Positions 41,201-49,341 of a stretch of DNA of 64,000 bases are shown here, one piece after another. A program made the position numbers and the translations under genes. The stretch is from Flavobacterium akiainvivens (lineage in GTDB: Bacteria > Bacteroidota > Bacteroidia > Flavobacteriales > Flavobacteriaceae). The stretch is from NCBI RefSeq assembly GCF_001278115.1, contig NZ_LIYD01000005.1, positions 433,906 to 497,905 of the forward strand, written 5' to 3'. Within the stretch, counting starts at the first letter, position 1; each line of letters begins with the position of its first letter. The notes below the pieces were generated by a model. It was not told the origin of the DNA. It made no database searches and saw only the letters and a list, made by a program, of their open reading frames with translations.

Positions 41201-43659
41201 GTTTGAACAGATTCTACACATTCTTCGCCGGGGTTAACAGGAAGTACTATGGCACCTGCACAGTCATCATTGCCAATGGCCGATGAGAAGTTAAATGCAG
41301 GGCTCCATGCGCTGTTTTCTGTAAGGCTGCATACTGTCCTTACAAAGAACTTGTATGCTGTAGACGGGTTAAGCGCTACAGTTACCGGTTTGGTAGTGGT
41401 TGCTGTACCCGGAGTTGCATCTGTAGGGTTAGGTTGAGTAACCGGAACCACATAATACTCCCAGTTGCCGGTTGCAGGGCCACCCCAGTTTAGTTCGGCC
41501 GATGTAGATGTTATGTTATTAGCTTCAAGTGCACCCGGAGGCAAACACATAGGAGAATCACAATTTACAGCAGTGGTAGTATACAGCACGCTGTTTTGTG
41601 CGCCTGTGCCCGGTGCTTTTGTATAGAATGTCTGGGCGTAGTTGTTGGTTATAGAAACACCTACTTCGGCAGGGAAACTACCGCCTGTATTCCAGAAAAG
41701 CTGTAGCGGCATGCCATCGCACACGGTTACCGGTATTACTACAGGGCCTGCGCCCGATGAAAGGCCAAGGGTTGCAATGGTTGTACCGTTTTGAGAAACC
41801 GTCATGGTGTTGCCGTTCCAGCCATCACCCCATGAATCCCATACGGTAAAGTTGTATACACACTGTGTTGCAAGGTCGCAAAGGGCAGTTGTAAAGTTAA
41901 AAGGACCTGCCCATGTGCTTATATCACCAGGGCCGCAAAGTGCCCTTACATAAAATTTATAAGCAGTACCCGGTGTAAGGCCATTATCATATAAAAATGA
42001 GTTAGAATCGGCTACTACACCCTCGGTAGTTGCTGTAGGTGCTGCGGCTGCAACCGGCACTACATATACTTCCCACTGTGTTGCATCGCCGTCTTCGGTC
42101 CAGCCCAGGGTTACTTCGTCATCGCCAATAAGGCTGGTGTTAAGGCTTACCGGCCTTGGGCAGGTAGGCAGGGTAGTAAACGAACCTGCTACAGACCATG
42201 CACTGTATGCACCGCCACCGCAAACAACCCTTACATAAAACTGGTAAGTGGTTTCAGGCAGCAGGGCTGTACCTGTATTTAGGTTACTAACCGTTACCGG
42301 TTTGCTATTGGTTAAAATACCTGATGTAGCCACGTTAGGCGCCGGGGCTCCGTTTGGTACTACATAGTATTCCCAGCTACCGGTATCTACACCGCCCCAG
42401 CTGATATTTGCCGATGTAGCAGTAAGATCTGTAGCCGTAAGGCCTGTAACGGGTAAACATGCCGGTGTATCGCAGTCTACAGTGCCGGTAAACAGCGCTG
42501 TGTTCTGGCTGCCTGTGCCCGGTGCTTTAGTGTAAAGAACCTGAGAGAAAGCGTTTGTTATTGATACACCTACTTCAGCAGGGAAGCTGCCGCCCGAGTT
42601 CCAGAAAAGCTGGAAAGGCTGGTCGTTACACAACGGTATTACAATGGCATTAGGGCCTGCACCACCTGGTAAAGTAAGTGTGCCCATGGTTATGCCGTTT
42701 TGCGAAACGGTCATGGTGTTGCCGTTCCATCCATCGCCCCATGAATCCCATACGGTAAAGGTATAGTTACAGGTTTCTTCTATAGGGCATACGGTTGTAC
42801 TAAATTCAAAAGGGCCTACCCATGCGCTGGTGTTGTCATCGCAAAGGGCACGCACATAATATTTATATTCTGTACTTGCAGTAAGGTTTGGTGCGGTGTA
42901 AGGAAGAGCACCGTCATATTCTACACCTTCGCCTGTTGGCGAGGCATCGGCACCTACTACTTCAATTTCCCATTGGGTAGCACCGCTTGGGTTACCCCAG
43001 CTAAGGCTGGCCGATGTATCTGACCCTACTGCGGTAAGGTTTACAGGGTCAAGACATTTAGAAACTACTTTAACATTGTCTATAGCCCAGCGGTCTCCGG
43101 CATCGCCCTGCATTACAAATGCAAGGTATACTACCGTACCGGCAGGGTATGTGGCAGGTATGTTTACCACTTTTTCGGTCCACTCTAACTGAGATGGGTT
43201 AAGCTGCAGCTCTGACCAGGTTTGTACAGCAGCATAGTTAGCAGTATTAATTTGTTCTCCGGCAGTTGTATTTGCCGACATCATTATTTTGTACTGCGTG
43301 TTTTGGTCGCCCGGAACACCCAGGCGCGAAAAGAAGTGAAGCTCAGCATTTTCAGGTACTGTAAATGCTTTTGTAATAAGCCAGTCTTCGGAAGTAAAGC
43401 CGTTTGCAACGTTTTCACCTAATATACAGGCAGAAAAATCGCCTTGATAAACAGGGGTAGTTGTTGTTCCGGTACCATGAATCCAGGACTGCACTGGCCC
43501 ATGGGGCAAAACGTTAACTATGGCCCAGTCTGTAGGGCCACCCGGCCCTGCGCCGGATTGGGCTGTCCATGTGCCTTCAAAGCCTTCCTCGTCGAGCTGG
43601 GCGAAGAGGGGGGCTGAAAACAGCAGCATACACAGCAAAAGCGTAAATGTGTTTTTCAT
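38272..43659 (-). CDS. Giant T9SS type B protein with fibronectin III and Ig-like domains
   Basis: A 1795-residue secreted protein. Signal peptide (MKNTFTLLLCMLLFSAPLFA), a MAM/choice-of-anchor-J-like domain (about 22-205), fibronectin III domains (first near 205-290), and two copies of a module starting TFTVWDSWGDGWNGNTM at about residues 298 and 601, each followed by fibronectin III domains. Further on are a segment typical of secreted propeptides (NDDCAGAIVLPVN, about 795), a domain like the choice-of-anchor class (about 953-1110), two Ig-like domains with LNWYDVATGGTPL and LNWYLVANGGTAL, and three repeats with GGTF-x-A-T-x-GLDID. The end is a type B sorting signal (GISPNGDDKNDTFDL, LSIFNRYGKEVY, LPTGTYYYMFE). 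Likely a surface adhesin or part of the matrix; no enzyme domain is seen. Confidence 0.88.
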   Translation of the reverse strand: MKNTFTLLLCMLLFSAPLFAQLDEEGFEGTWTAQSGAGPGGPTDWAIVNVLPHGPVQSWIHGTGTTTTPVYQGDFSACILGENVANGFTSEDWLITKAFTVPENAELHFFSRLGVPGDQNTQYKIMMSANTTAGEQINTANYAAVQTWSELQLNPSQLEWTEKVVNIPATYPAGTVVYLAFVMQGDAGDRWAIDNVKVVSKCLDPVNLTAVGSDTSASLSWGNPSGATQWEIEVVGADASPTGEGVEYDGALPYTAPNLTASTEYKYYVRALCDDNTSAWVGPFEFSTTVCPIEETCNYTFTVWDSWGDGWNGNTMTVSQNGITMGTLTLPGGAGPNAIVIPLCNDQPFQLFWNSGGSFPAEVGVSITNAFSQVLYTKAPGTGSQNTALFTGTVDCDTPACLPVTGLTATDLTATSANISWGGVDTGSWEYYVVPNGAPAPNVATSGILTNSKPVTVSNLNTGTALLPETTYQFYVRVVCGGGAYSAWSVAGSFTTLPTCPRPVSLNTSLIGDDEVTLGWTEDGDATQWEVYVVPVAAAAPTATTEGVVADSNSFLYDNGLTPGTAYKFYVRALCGPGDISTWAGPFNFTTALCDLATQCVYNFTVWDSWGDGWNGNTMTVSQNGTTIATLGLSSGAGPVVIPVTVCDGMPLQLFWNTGGSFPAEVGVSITNNYAQTFYTKAPGTGAQNSVLYTTTAVNCDSPMCLPPGALEANNITSTSAELNWGGPATGNWEYYVVPVTQPNPTDATPGTATTTKPVTVALNPSTAYKFFVRTVCSLTENSAWSPAFNFSSAIGNDDCAGAIVLPVNPGEECVESVQTLFTGATASLQPNCAAISGPDIWYTFTAEGTQHNIAGDYSNLPVSQLENTTQPVTLSLYAGNVCTALDTPLYCVTNNYIMASNLVAGNQYTVRVTISSATPNLNYPFNLCVTTPESNGIAATCEINTINYSFESPNLPDTQFYPPMVHQNVVPGWKTTATDGKIEIWNTNPNGESFEGFTAYEGDQFIELNANQVSGVYQDYITPPGTVFSYGFAHRARTTGTGQDVCQLLAGPPQGPWLPVGDPVASGGAAWTYNTGSYTVPDDQTVTRFIFQSVSSASGNNTVGNFLDAITFTANVGIITNSPVALNCDNAIAAVEANGTGSWVAHSGNPSPTVIEDDQSNTTNISGFSAPGSYYYEWTTALCSSTLEIVYDNGGITAPVVTNVTYCVGDTPAQLTATATGTNTLNWYDVATGGTPLATAPTPTADAVGTTSYYVSQSQSNCEGPRAEITVTVNPLPAAPVVADVEYCLNATAVPLTATADSGSTLNWYLVANGGTALTAAPTPATTATGTTVYYVSQENAQGCEGARATITVTINPLVTPETGFLLPATVCELTGTVAPVPATGYVAGGTYTSTTGLDIDPATGVIDLAASDAGTYVVTYTIAADPANCGVEASTEVTITITAAAAPIAGFSYTDACGNDANQLPATVTGFATGGTFSATTGLDIDATTGEINVANSTPGSYIVSYALAQNTATCATAIITTASIVITEAIVPEAEFNYEDNYCYGAGVVTPSIVPGFDAGGTFTATNGLAINAATGEINVNTATPGIYSVTYTVAANPAVCNTGNSFTDTFSIGGEIAFTLEGNCEASDYFIRATSTTNNGEFADGLVFEWTTANGMPVGGNDDYLNVSEFAAQNPGNEVFPMQFVLTVFDGDCESAPVVFEVPDIACTVQRGISPNGDDKNDTFDLTSMGVKKLSIFNRYGKEVYTKNNYVNDWYGQTNSGDELPTGTYYYMFERTNGETRTGWIYINREE

Positions 43660-43847
43660 AGGAAAAGGTATAATAAAAATTCATTAATTAAGTCGCTAAA
43701 ATAACTAAAACGTTGCGTGAGGTTGCAGACTTCTTATCGGAAAAAAAGGTATGTTGTAGAAATCTCACAAAAACTGATAAATTAGTGATATTTTAGAAAA
43801 TCGCCATTTTATTTGGAACAAATCTAAATAAAAATAACATCATAAAA

Positions 43848-43877
43848 AAAGCCTGTTATAATTAAATAACAGGCTTT
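43848..43877. terminator. Terminator after dnaN
   Basis: AAAGCCTGTTAT (43848-43859) and ATAACAGGCTTT (43866-43877), 12-bp perfect arms. dnaN ends 34 bases upstream on the minus strand. Confidence 0.85.
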
Positions 43878-43910
43878 GTACTATTTTCCCTACCGGGAAG
43901 AGTTATCTCA

Positions 43911-45029
43911 TTAATTGTTAAGCATTACCGGCATAACCAGCATGGTAACGGTTTCGCCGTCGCTAAGGCCGTCTACCGGTGTAAGGATACCCGCACGGTT
44001 AGGCAGCGACATTTCAAGCTGAATTTCATCGCTTTGCAGGTTGGTTAGCATTTCTGTAAGGAAACGCGAGTTGAAGCCTATCTGCATATCATCGCCCTGG
44101 TAATCGCAGGTTAGCCTTTCTTCAGCCTTGTTTGAGTAGTCGATATCTTCGGCAGAAATGTTAAGTTCTGTACCGGCTATCTTAAGGCGAATCTGGTGTG
44201 TGGTTTTGTTGCTAAAGATGGCCACACGGCGCACTGAGCTTAGTATCTGGCTACGGCCAATAAGCAGGCGGTTGGGGTTTTCTTTAGGTATTACGGCTTC
44301 GTAGTTAGGGTACTTACCATCTATAAGGCGGCAGGTAAGGATATAGTTGTCAAACGAGAATGTAGCGTTTGAATCGTTATACTCAATAGTAACCTCTGCA
44401 TTAGATGTTGCAAGGATGCCTTTAAGGATGTTAAGCGGCTTTTTAGGCATAATGAAATCGGCCACCTGGCTGGCACTAACATCGGTACGGGCATATTTTA
44501 CAAGCTTGTGGGCATCGGTAGCCACAAAAATAAGCCCCTGCGGAGAGAACTGGAAGAACACGCCCGACATTACAGGGCGAAGGTCGTCATTACCCGCTGC
44601 AAAAATGGTTTTGCTTATGGCTGTAGAAAGCACTTCGGCAGGTACAATGGTAGACGAAGGCTCTTCAAGCGATACGGCTTTAGGGAACTCATCGCCATTG
44701 GCGTAAGCCAGCGCATATTTACCCGACTCTGAGCTTATTTCTATAGTATTGTTGTCTTCAACGGTAAAAGTAAGCGGCTGCTCAGGAAAGGTTTTAAGGG
44801 TTTCCAGCAACAGCTTGGCAGGAACAGCAACGGCACCGGTGCTTTCGCTGTCTATTTCAAGGGTGGCCTGCATGGTGGTTTCAAGGTCTGAAGCCGAAAC
44901 CTTTAGTTCAGGGCCGTTTAATTCAAAAAGGAAGTTATCTAAAATAGGCAGGGTGTTGCTGCTGTTTATAACGCTGCCCAATACCTGCAACTGCTTTAGC
45001 AAATAAGAACTGGATACTATAAATTTCAT
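43911..45029 (-). CDS. dnaN: DNA polymerase III beta subunit (sliding clamp)
   Basis: A 372-residue clamp of three equal beta-clamp domains: MKFIVSSSYLLKQLQVL and ASDLETTMQATLEI in the first, PVMSGVFFQFSPQGLIFVATDAHKLV in the second (key residues V-M-S-G-V, ATDAHK), and the C-terminal MLVMPVML in the third. It encircles DNA and tethers the polymerase. It is not beside dnaA or recF here but downstream of gldG, 90 bases away, with its own -7 box. Confidence 0.98.
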   Translation of the reverse strand: MKFIVSSSYLLKQLQVLGSVINSSNTLPILDNFLFELNGPELKVSASDLETTMQATLEIDSESTGAVAVPAKLLLETLKTFPEQPLTFTVEDNNTIEISSESGKYALAYANGDEFPKAVSLEEPSSTIVPAEVLSTAISKTIFAAGNDDLRPVMSGVFFQFSPQGLIFVATDAHKLVKYARTDVSASQVADFIMPKKPLNILKGILATSNAEVTIEYNDSNATFSFDNYILTCRLIDGKYPNYEAVIPKENPNRLLIGRSQILSSVRRVAIFSNKTTHQIRLKIAGTELNISAEDIDYSNKAEERLTCDYQGDDMQIGFNSRFLTEMLTNLQSDEIQLEMSLPNRAGILTPVDGLSDGETVTMLVMPVMLNN

Positions 45030-45072
45030 AGTGAGTTTTATTGTTAGTGGTTATCCGTTTTTAAAGGATTAG

Positions 45073-45080
45073 CAAATATA
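45073..45080 (-). promoter_or_regulatory. -7 box for dnaN
   Basis: TATATTTG on the minus strand, 43 bases before the ATG at 45029. Confidence 0.6.
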
Positions 45081-45119
45081 TTTTAATATAATTTATTTAC
45101 AGAAAATTTTTATCAACAC

Positions 45120-46958
45120 TTAGCGTGCATACTTCCTGCGGCGCAGCCATGTAAACACAAAGCCAAACACGGCCAACACTGCTACGGGCACACCTACTGT
45201 TATTATTTGTATGGTGTTGTAGTTGTCATACACCTTTTGCGTGTTAAGTATGGGCAGGCTTACATCTTTACTGCGAATGTTGATAAGTCCTGTATCGTCG
45301 AGCAGGTAGTTTACGCAGTTCATCATAAAGCTAAGGTTGTCATAGTGCTCACCCGTCCATTTATCATAGCCCAGCTCAAGGGGTTTACCGTCTTTATCAA
45401 ACTGGCTTTTTACTATGTCGCCGTCTGATATTACAATCATCTTTCCGGGCTTGCCCACGGTTTTGTAAGACGGGTCTTTAAACGGCATCAGGCGGTTTTC
45501 GTACATAGAATGGAAGCTGCCCTCAAGCAGTACCGCTACCGGTATAAAGCCCGATTTAGGAGGGTATTCGGCAGGGTTAAACTCTTCCATAACCATGTTA
45601 AGGTTAACCTGCGCAGGTGTGCCCACGCGCTTAGAATATTGCGATGTGGCCAGCAGCACGTTCTTTTTAATGCCGTTTTTAAGGGTGTCTATACCACCGG
45701 CAAAATCAAGCTTAACGCCGTCAAGGTTTTTAACTATAGGGTTTTGGTTAACCGAATCAGGATATACAAACGGGGCATATTTCCAGATGTAGTTTTGGTA
45801 CTGGGTGCCGCTGTTGCCTTCCTGACCGGTGGCAAGCTTTATGGGCGTTGCCATTTCATCTTTAACCAGGTCAGGCAAAATCCTGAAGCCGTATTTAAAG
45901 AACATATCGTTTAACCCCAGGTCGTTAGGCACGGCAAGGGCAGTGCCCTTTTGGTTAAGGCTGTCCATTTCGGCCATAACAGGGTCTACCAGCCACAGGG
46001 TTTTACCACCGTTAACAATGTACTGGTCAATGATAAGCTTTTCTTCTTCGGTAAACTTTTCGCGGGGCTTGGCTATTACGGCCATGTCATACTGCTGCAG
46101 GTCTTTCAGTACTTTGTTAGGGTTACGGGCAACCGAATCCATAGTGAAAGGCCCAATGTAATAGCTGTCGCGCAGGTTGTTAAGAAAACTGCCCATAAGC
46201 GGCGGCGGCATTTCGGCATTGCCGTGCAGGAAAACAATTTTTTTCTGCTTGTTTTTTACCACTTTATTAAAAGCATCAGAAAAGGCATATTCCAGGTTTT
46301 GGACAGAACTTTCTATGTTTTCCTGAGCCGAAGCGCCACGCTGGTTTTTAAGCAATGGGATTTTAACGCTTTTGCCGTTATAAGTAGCCAGCGCCCACGG
46401 GAATATGGTGGTTTCGCTCTGCTTACCTTTGTATACTACTGATACACTTGCGGGTTGCATACCGGCATTAATAAACGCCTGAATTACAAAATTATCTATA
46501 TCGGGCTGGCTGGCAATGCTTTCGCGTATTGCGGTTTTGTTTTTGGCATCCTGCGGGTTGTTCATTATGTGCAGGTCATAAATCAGGTCGCGCTTTTCAG
46601 CAGCGGCACTTTCTGACTCATTAAGCGGGTTTACAAACTCAAACTTAACGTTAGGGTTGTAGGCTTCAAATTCCTGCAATAGCTGGCGGGTTTCGTCCTG
46701 GAGGCGTTTGTATTCGGCGCTTACATCCCCCGCCAGGAACACGCGTACGTAAACCGGCTCTATGGCTTCGCCTACAATGTTTAATGAGGTTTCAGAGAGG
46801 GTGTAGCGTTTGTCTTTGGTAAGGTCAAAACGCTTAAAAAAGAAATAGCCTGCAAAATTAAGGGCAAACAGCGCCACTATGGTAAGCAGCAGCTTGTTGC
46901 GGTTTTGCTGTTTGGGCGTAAGGGCTTTTTTTTCGGGTAGTTGTTTTTGCTCTTCCAT
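45120..46958 (-). CDS. gldG: Gliding motility-associated protein GldG
   Basis: A 612-residue protein of the GldA/GldF/GldG ABC transporter, needed for gliding in several Flavobacteria. It has an N-terminal membrane helix (KLLLTIVALFALNFAGYFFF), then a large soluble part of the ABC-type uncharacterised-transport family with DLTKDKRYTLSETS (the start typical of GldG) and GKTLWLVDPV, and a C-terminal membrane helix (IITVGVPVAVLAVFGFVFTW) with a basic end (RRRKYAR). Its start overlaps the gldF stop by one base (TAATG). The ATPase GldA is not encoded here. Confidence 0.95.
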   Translation of the reverse strand: MEEQKQLPEKKALTPKQQNRNKLLLTIVALFALNFAGYFFFKRFDLTKDKRYTLSETSLNIVGEAIEPVYVRVFLAGDVSAEYKRLQDETRQLLQEFEAYNPNVKFEFVNPLNESESAAAEKRDLIYDLHIMNNPQDAKNKTAIRESIASQPDIDNFVIQAFINAGMQPASVSVVYKGKQSETTIFPWALATYNGKSVKIPLLKNQRGASAQENIESSVQNLEYAFSDAFNKVVKNKQKKIVFLHGNAEMPPPLMGSFLNNLRDSYYIGPFTMDSVARNPNKVLKDLQQYDMAVIAKPREKFTEEEKLIIDQYIVNGGKTLWLVDPVMAEMDSLNQKGTALAVPNDLGLNDMFFKYGFRILPDLVKDEMATPIKLATGQEGNSGTQYQNYIWKYAPFVYPDSVNQNPIVKNLDGVKLDFAGGIDTLKNGIKKNVLLATSQYSKRVGTPAQVNLNMVMEEFNPAEYPPKSGFIPVAVLLEGSFHSMYENRLMPFKDPSYKTVGKPGKMIVISDGDIVKSQFDKDGKPLELGYDKWTGEHYDNLSFMMNCVNYLLDDTGLINIRSKDVSLPILNTQKVYDNYNTIQIITVGVPVAVLAVFGFVFTWLRRRKYAR

Positions 46959-47683
46959 TATGCCCTTAGTGATTTAAGTTTATAAACAGTAAGCGAAAGG
47001 AACAAAAACGCAATGCTCACAAAATAGATAATGTCGCGGGTATCAAGCACGCCGCGGCTCATGCTCTTAAAGTGGTAATCCATGCCCAGCATGGCTACAA
47101 CCGAGCTAAAGCTGCCTGCAAAGCCTGATATGCCTGTAAAGCCAAAATATAACAAGAAGCAAAACAGTACTGCCAATATAAAGGCCACAATCTGGTTATC
47201 AGAAAGGGTAGAGGTAAAAATGCCTATTGAAGTGTAGCCTGCCACTAAAAACAACAGTCCGAAGTAGCTGCCCAGTGTGCTGCCCATATCTATATTGCCC
47301 TGTGGGTTGCCGTAGTTTGACAGTATTACTACATATATTATGGTTGGCAAAAGCGACAGCAGTATAAGGATAAACGCACCAAAGAATTTGCCGTTCACGA
47401 TTTCCCAAACGCTTAGTGGCTTGGTAAACAGCAGCTCTATAGTGCCCTGTTTTTTCTCATCAGAAAAGCTGCGCATGGTAACGGCCGGTATGAGGAAAAT
47501 AAAAATCCACGGGGCCAGGGTAAAGAACGGCGCCATATCGGCAAAGCCAGTTGCAGGTATGTTGAAATCGCCGGGAAATACCCAAAGGAAGAGCCCGTTA
47601 AGCAAAAGAAAAACGGCAATAACCAGGTATCCCGTCAGCGAGCCGAAGAAGGACTTGATTTCCCGTAGCAGTAGTGCTTTCAT
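46958..47683 (-). CDS. gldF: Gliding motility ABC transporter permease GldF
   Basis: A 241-residue ABC-2-type permease with six membrane segments. It starts MKALLLREIKSFFGSLTGYLVI and has the typical stretch TMRSFSDEKKQGTIELLFTKPLS between segments two and three (key residues R-S-F-S-D-E-K-x-G-T-I-E-L-L). With GldG and the ATPase GldA it forms a transporter required for or associated with gliding. First gene of the gldF-gldG pair; upstream are 300 bp of repeats without a clear promoter. Confidence 0.95.
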   Translation of the reverse strand: MKALLLREIKSFFGSLTGYLVIAVFLLLNGLFLWVFPGDFNIPATGFADMAPFFTLAPWIFIFLIPAVTMRSFSDEKKQGTIELLFTKPLSVWEIVNGKFFGAFILILLSLLPTIIYVVILSNYGNPQGNIDMGSTLGSYFGLLFLVAGYTSIGIFTSTLSDNQIVAFILAVLFCFLLYFGFTGISGFAGSFSSVVAMLGMDYHFKSMSRGVLDTRDIIYFVSIAFLFLSLTVYKLKSLRA

Positions 47684-47721
47684 TTATTCAGTCAAAAGTT
47701 TTAAAGTCAAAAGTCATAAAG

Positions 47722-47750
47722 TTAGCTGCTGAGCCACTGAGCTGCTTAGC
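47722..47750. repeat. Dispersed intergenic repeat, copy 2 (GCTAAGC family)
   Basis: The reverse complement matches 24643-24671 at 26 of 29 bases. Directly before it, AGTCAAAAGT occurs twice (47691-47717). Confidence 0.7.
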
Positions 47751-47824
47751 TTTTTTTAGTTGTGTTGTTATCCGGTCCTGTCATTGCGAGCGGAGCTTGC
47801 GGAGCGCGGCAATCTTGCTTTCTA

Positions 47825-47920
47825 CAAGCTCAGGCTGACAAAAAGATTGCTTCGTCGTTCCTCCTCGCACCCGAGGGCTATGCCCGAACTGACGAAGTAA
47901 TGACGGGGCGTGAAAAACGG
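47825..47920. repeat. About 95-bp dispersed repeat, copy A
   Basis: Contains GATTGCTTCGTCGTTCCTCC, CTCGCACCCGAGG and TGACGAAGTAATGACGGGG in order. The same order appears at 60114-60207. The 30 or so bases before it (TCATTGCGAGCGGAGC, 47778-47793) look like the other end of the same element. Confidence 0.75.
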
Positions 47921-47982
47921 AACGTACGGTACACTATACTTTCGAACAGTCGAATCATCTAAAAATCCAACAATCGAATAAT

Positions 47983-48279
47983 CTAACCTAACGAAACCAG
48001 CTTATCCACGCTCCACGCTTCGGCCTTTTGGGCAAAGAGGGGCTTGGTTATGGCCCAGGTATCAGTAAACAGTTTTGAGGTGCGGTAGGCTTCTAAATAA
48101 GCCTCGTTTTCCCAGTAACTGTAGGTAAAGAACACCTGTGGGTTATCCTTATCGCGGTACAACTCTAACAAACGGCAGCCGGGTGCGTTTCGTATATCCT
48201 GCCTAACGTTTTCAAAATTAGAAAGGAAGGTTTTTACCGCATCTTCTCGGAACTGCATTTTTACTATGCGTACAAACAT
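47983..48279 (-). CDS. Antibiotic biosynthesis monooxygenase (ABM) domain protein
   Basis: A 98-residue single-domain dimeric alpha+beta barrel protein. The sequence pattern MFVRIVKMQFREDAVKTFL, then APGCRLLELYRDKDNPQVFF, then YSYWENEAYLEAYRTSKLF is the ABM (LsrG/YgiN) fold. Members include quinol monooxygenases, heme-degrading enzymes and AI-2 processing enzymes; the substrate cannot be inferred here. It lies between repeat blocks, upstream of the gldF region and downstream of the SAM-hydrolysing enzyme gene, all on the minus strand. Confidence 0.8.
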   Translation of the reverse strand: MFVRIVKMQFREDAVKTFLSNFENVRQDIRNAPGCRLLELYRDKDNPQVFFTYSYWENEAYLEAYRTSKLFTDTWAITKPLFAQKAEAWSVDKLVSLG

Positions 48280-48310
48280 ACTGTTTTTTTATATGTTTTG
48301 AAAGCCTCAC

Positions 48311-48410
48311 CCCAACCCCTCTCCAAAGGAGAGGGGCGGAGCTTCACTCGGGTTTTAAATAACGTATAAATTTACGGCTCCCAATAATTCCCCCTTTGGG
48401 GGTTAGGGGG
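48311..48410. repeat. CCCCTCTCC hairpin and CCCCCTAACCCCC-type repeat pair
   Basis: CCCCTCTCC-AAA-GGAGAGGGG (48316-48336) forms a hairpin, and CCCCCTTTGGGGGTTAGGGG (48390-48409) is a related G/C block 54 bases on. Both belong to a type of C-rich intergenic repeat common in Bacteroidota. The second block reaches into the next gene and supplies its stop codon. Confidence 0.65.
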
Positions 48411-49239
48411 CCCGGAACACCACATTAACCGCATCCCTGAACTTCAGCCCCAAAAGGGTAGAGGCACTGCCCACAGTGTGCGGGTTGCTGCGGAAAACCG
48501 CTATTTCCAGGAAGCCCGCACCGTTTATAAGCGCCAGCTTTTCACCCTCGTAGTTCTTCAGCGTAAAGCGGTCGTTCAGTGTAAAGTCGGAATACCCGCG
48601 TTTAATACCCTTTATTTCGCCCTTAACGCCATAGGTAATATCAAACGGGCGGCCTTTGCCTATGTCTTTCAGCAGCTTTTGGTTAATGTTTGTCACACAG
48701 TTGCCAAAATGGTCTACATACACCACATAGCCCCTAATGCTGTTATTATCGGGCGCTACAACGGGCTGCACGCCGTTTATTTCTTTCATGGCTGTGGTTT
48801 CGCGGCCTATAACGTTCAGCGTACCGCCTTTGGCTAAATGGCACGCCACAGTAGCAAACACATCCATATCTACACATCCTTCGGGCAGGCGGTCGTGTAT
48901 GTTTATCTCGACTATTTTTTCGGGTACAATTTTTTCGGTCAGCAACGTGAGGATGCCGTTATCGGCACAAATAAAATAATGGCCGTTCCACAGCATGGCC
49001 AGGTGGCGGTTTTCGGTGCTCAGTTCGCAGTCCACACCAATGAGGTGCACGGTGCCGGGTGGGAAACTGCTGTATGCCGCGCCCACTACATAGCTGGCCT
49101 GTGCAATGTTAAAGTGCTCTATATGGTGCGATACGTCAATAAGCATGGCTTCGGGGTAGCCGGAAAGCAGCTTACCCTTAAGGGCGCCCACAAAATGGTC
49201 TTTAAGGCCAAAATCTGTCGTCAGGGTAATTATTGACAT
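48403..49239 (-). CDS. SAM hydroxide adenosyltransferase (DUF62 family)
   Basis: A 278-residue enzyme that splits S-adenosylmethionine with water into adenosine and methionine. The family start IITLTTDFGLKDHFVGALKG, the SAM-site Asp and GTVHLIGVD, and the C-terminal barrel with YVVYVDHFGNCVTNI are present. It is related to the fluorinase and chlorinase but without evidence for a halide role. The start ATG 49239 is chosen, since an ATG 57 bases earlier adds an uncharacteristic tail. The last codons and stop codon lie inside a repeat block (48390-48410), and the short end VVFRAP may have been altered by it. Confidence 0.9.
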   Translation of the reverse strand: MSIITLTTDFGLKDHFVGALKGKLLSGYPEAMLIDVSHHIEHFNIAQASYVVGAAYSSFPPGTVHLIGVDCELSTENRHLAMLWNGHYFICADNGILTLLTEKIVPEKIVEINIHDRLPEGCVDMDVFATVACHLAKGGTLNVIGRETTAMKEINGVQPVVAPDNNSIRGYVVYVDHFGNCVTNINQKLLKDIGKGRPFDITYGVKGEIKGIKRGYSDFTLNDRFTLKNYEGEKLALINGAGFLEIAVFRSNPHTVGSASTLLGLKFRDAVNVVFRAP

Positions 49240-49281
49240 AAAATTGTGCAAAACTTTTAAAAAACGCGACTGAAATTTCAG

Positions 49282-49289
49282 TAAATTTG
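49282..49289 (+). promoter_or_regulatory. -7 box for phoH
   Basis: TAAATTTG, 52 bases before the phoH start at 49342. Confidence 0.5.
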
Positions 49290-49341
49290 AATGCAAAGCT
49301 ACTAATTATATAGCTATCCTGTTAACTAAAAACTACTGCTT

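Noticed and set aside
47684..47982. An insertion sequence
   Set aside because: The gap is made of short repeats only, without a transposase frame or clear terminal inverted repeats with target duplication.
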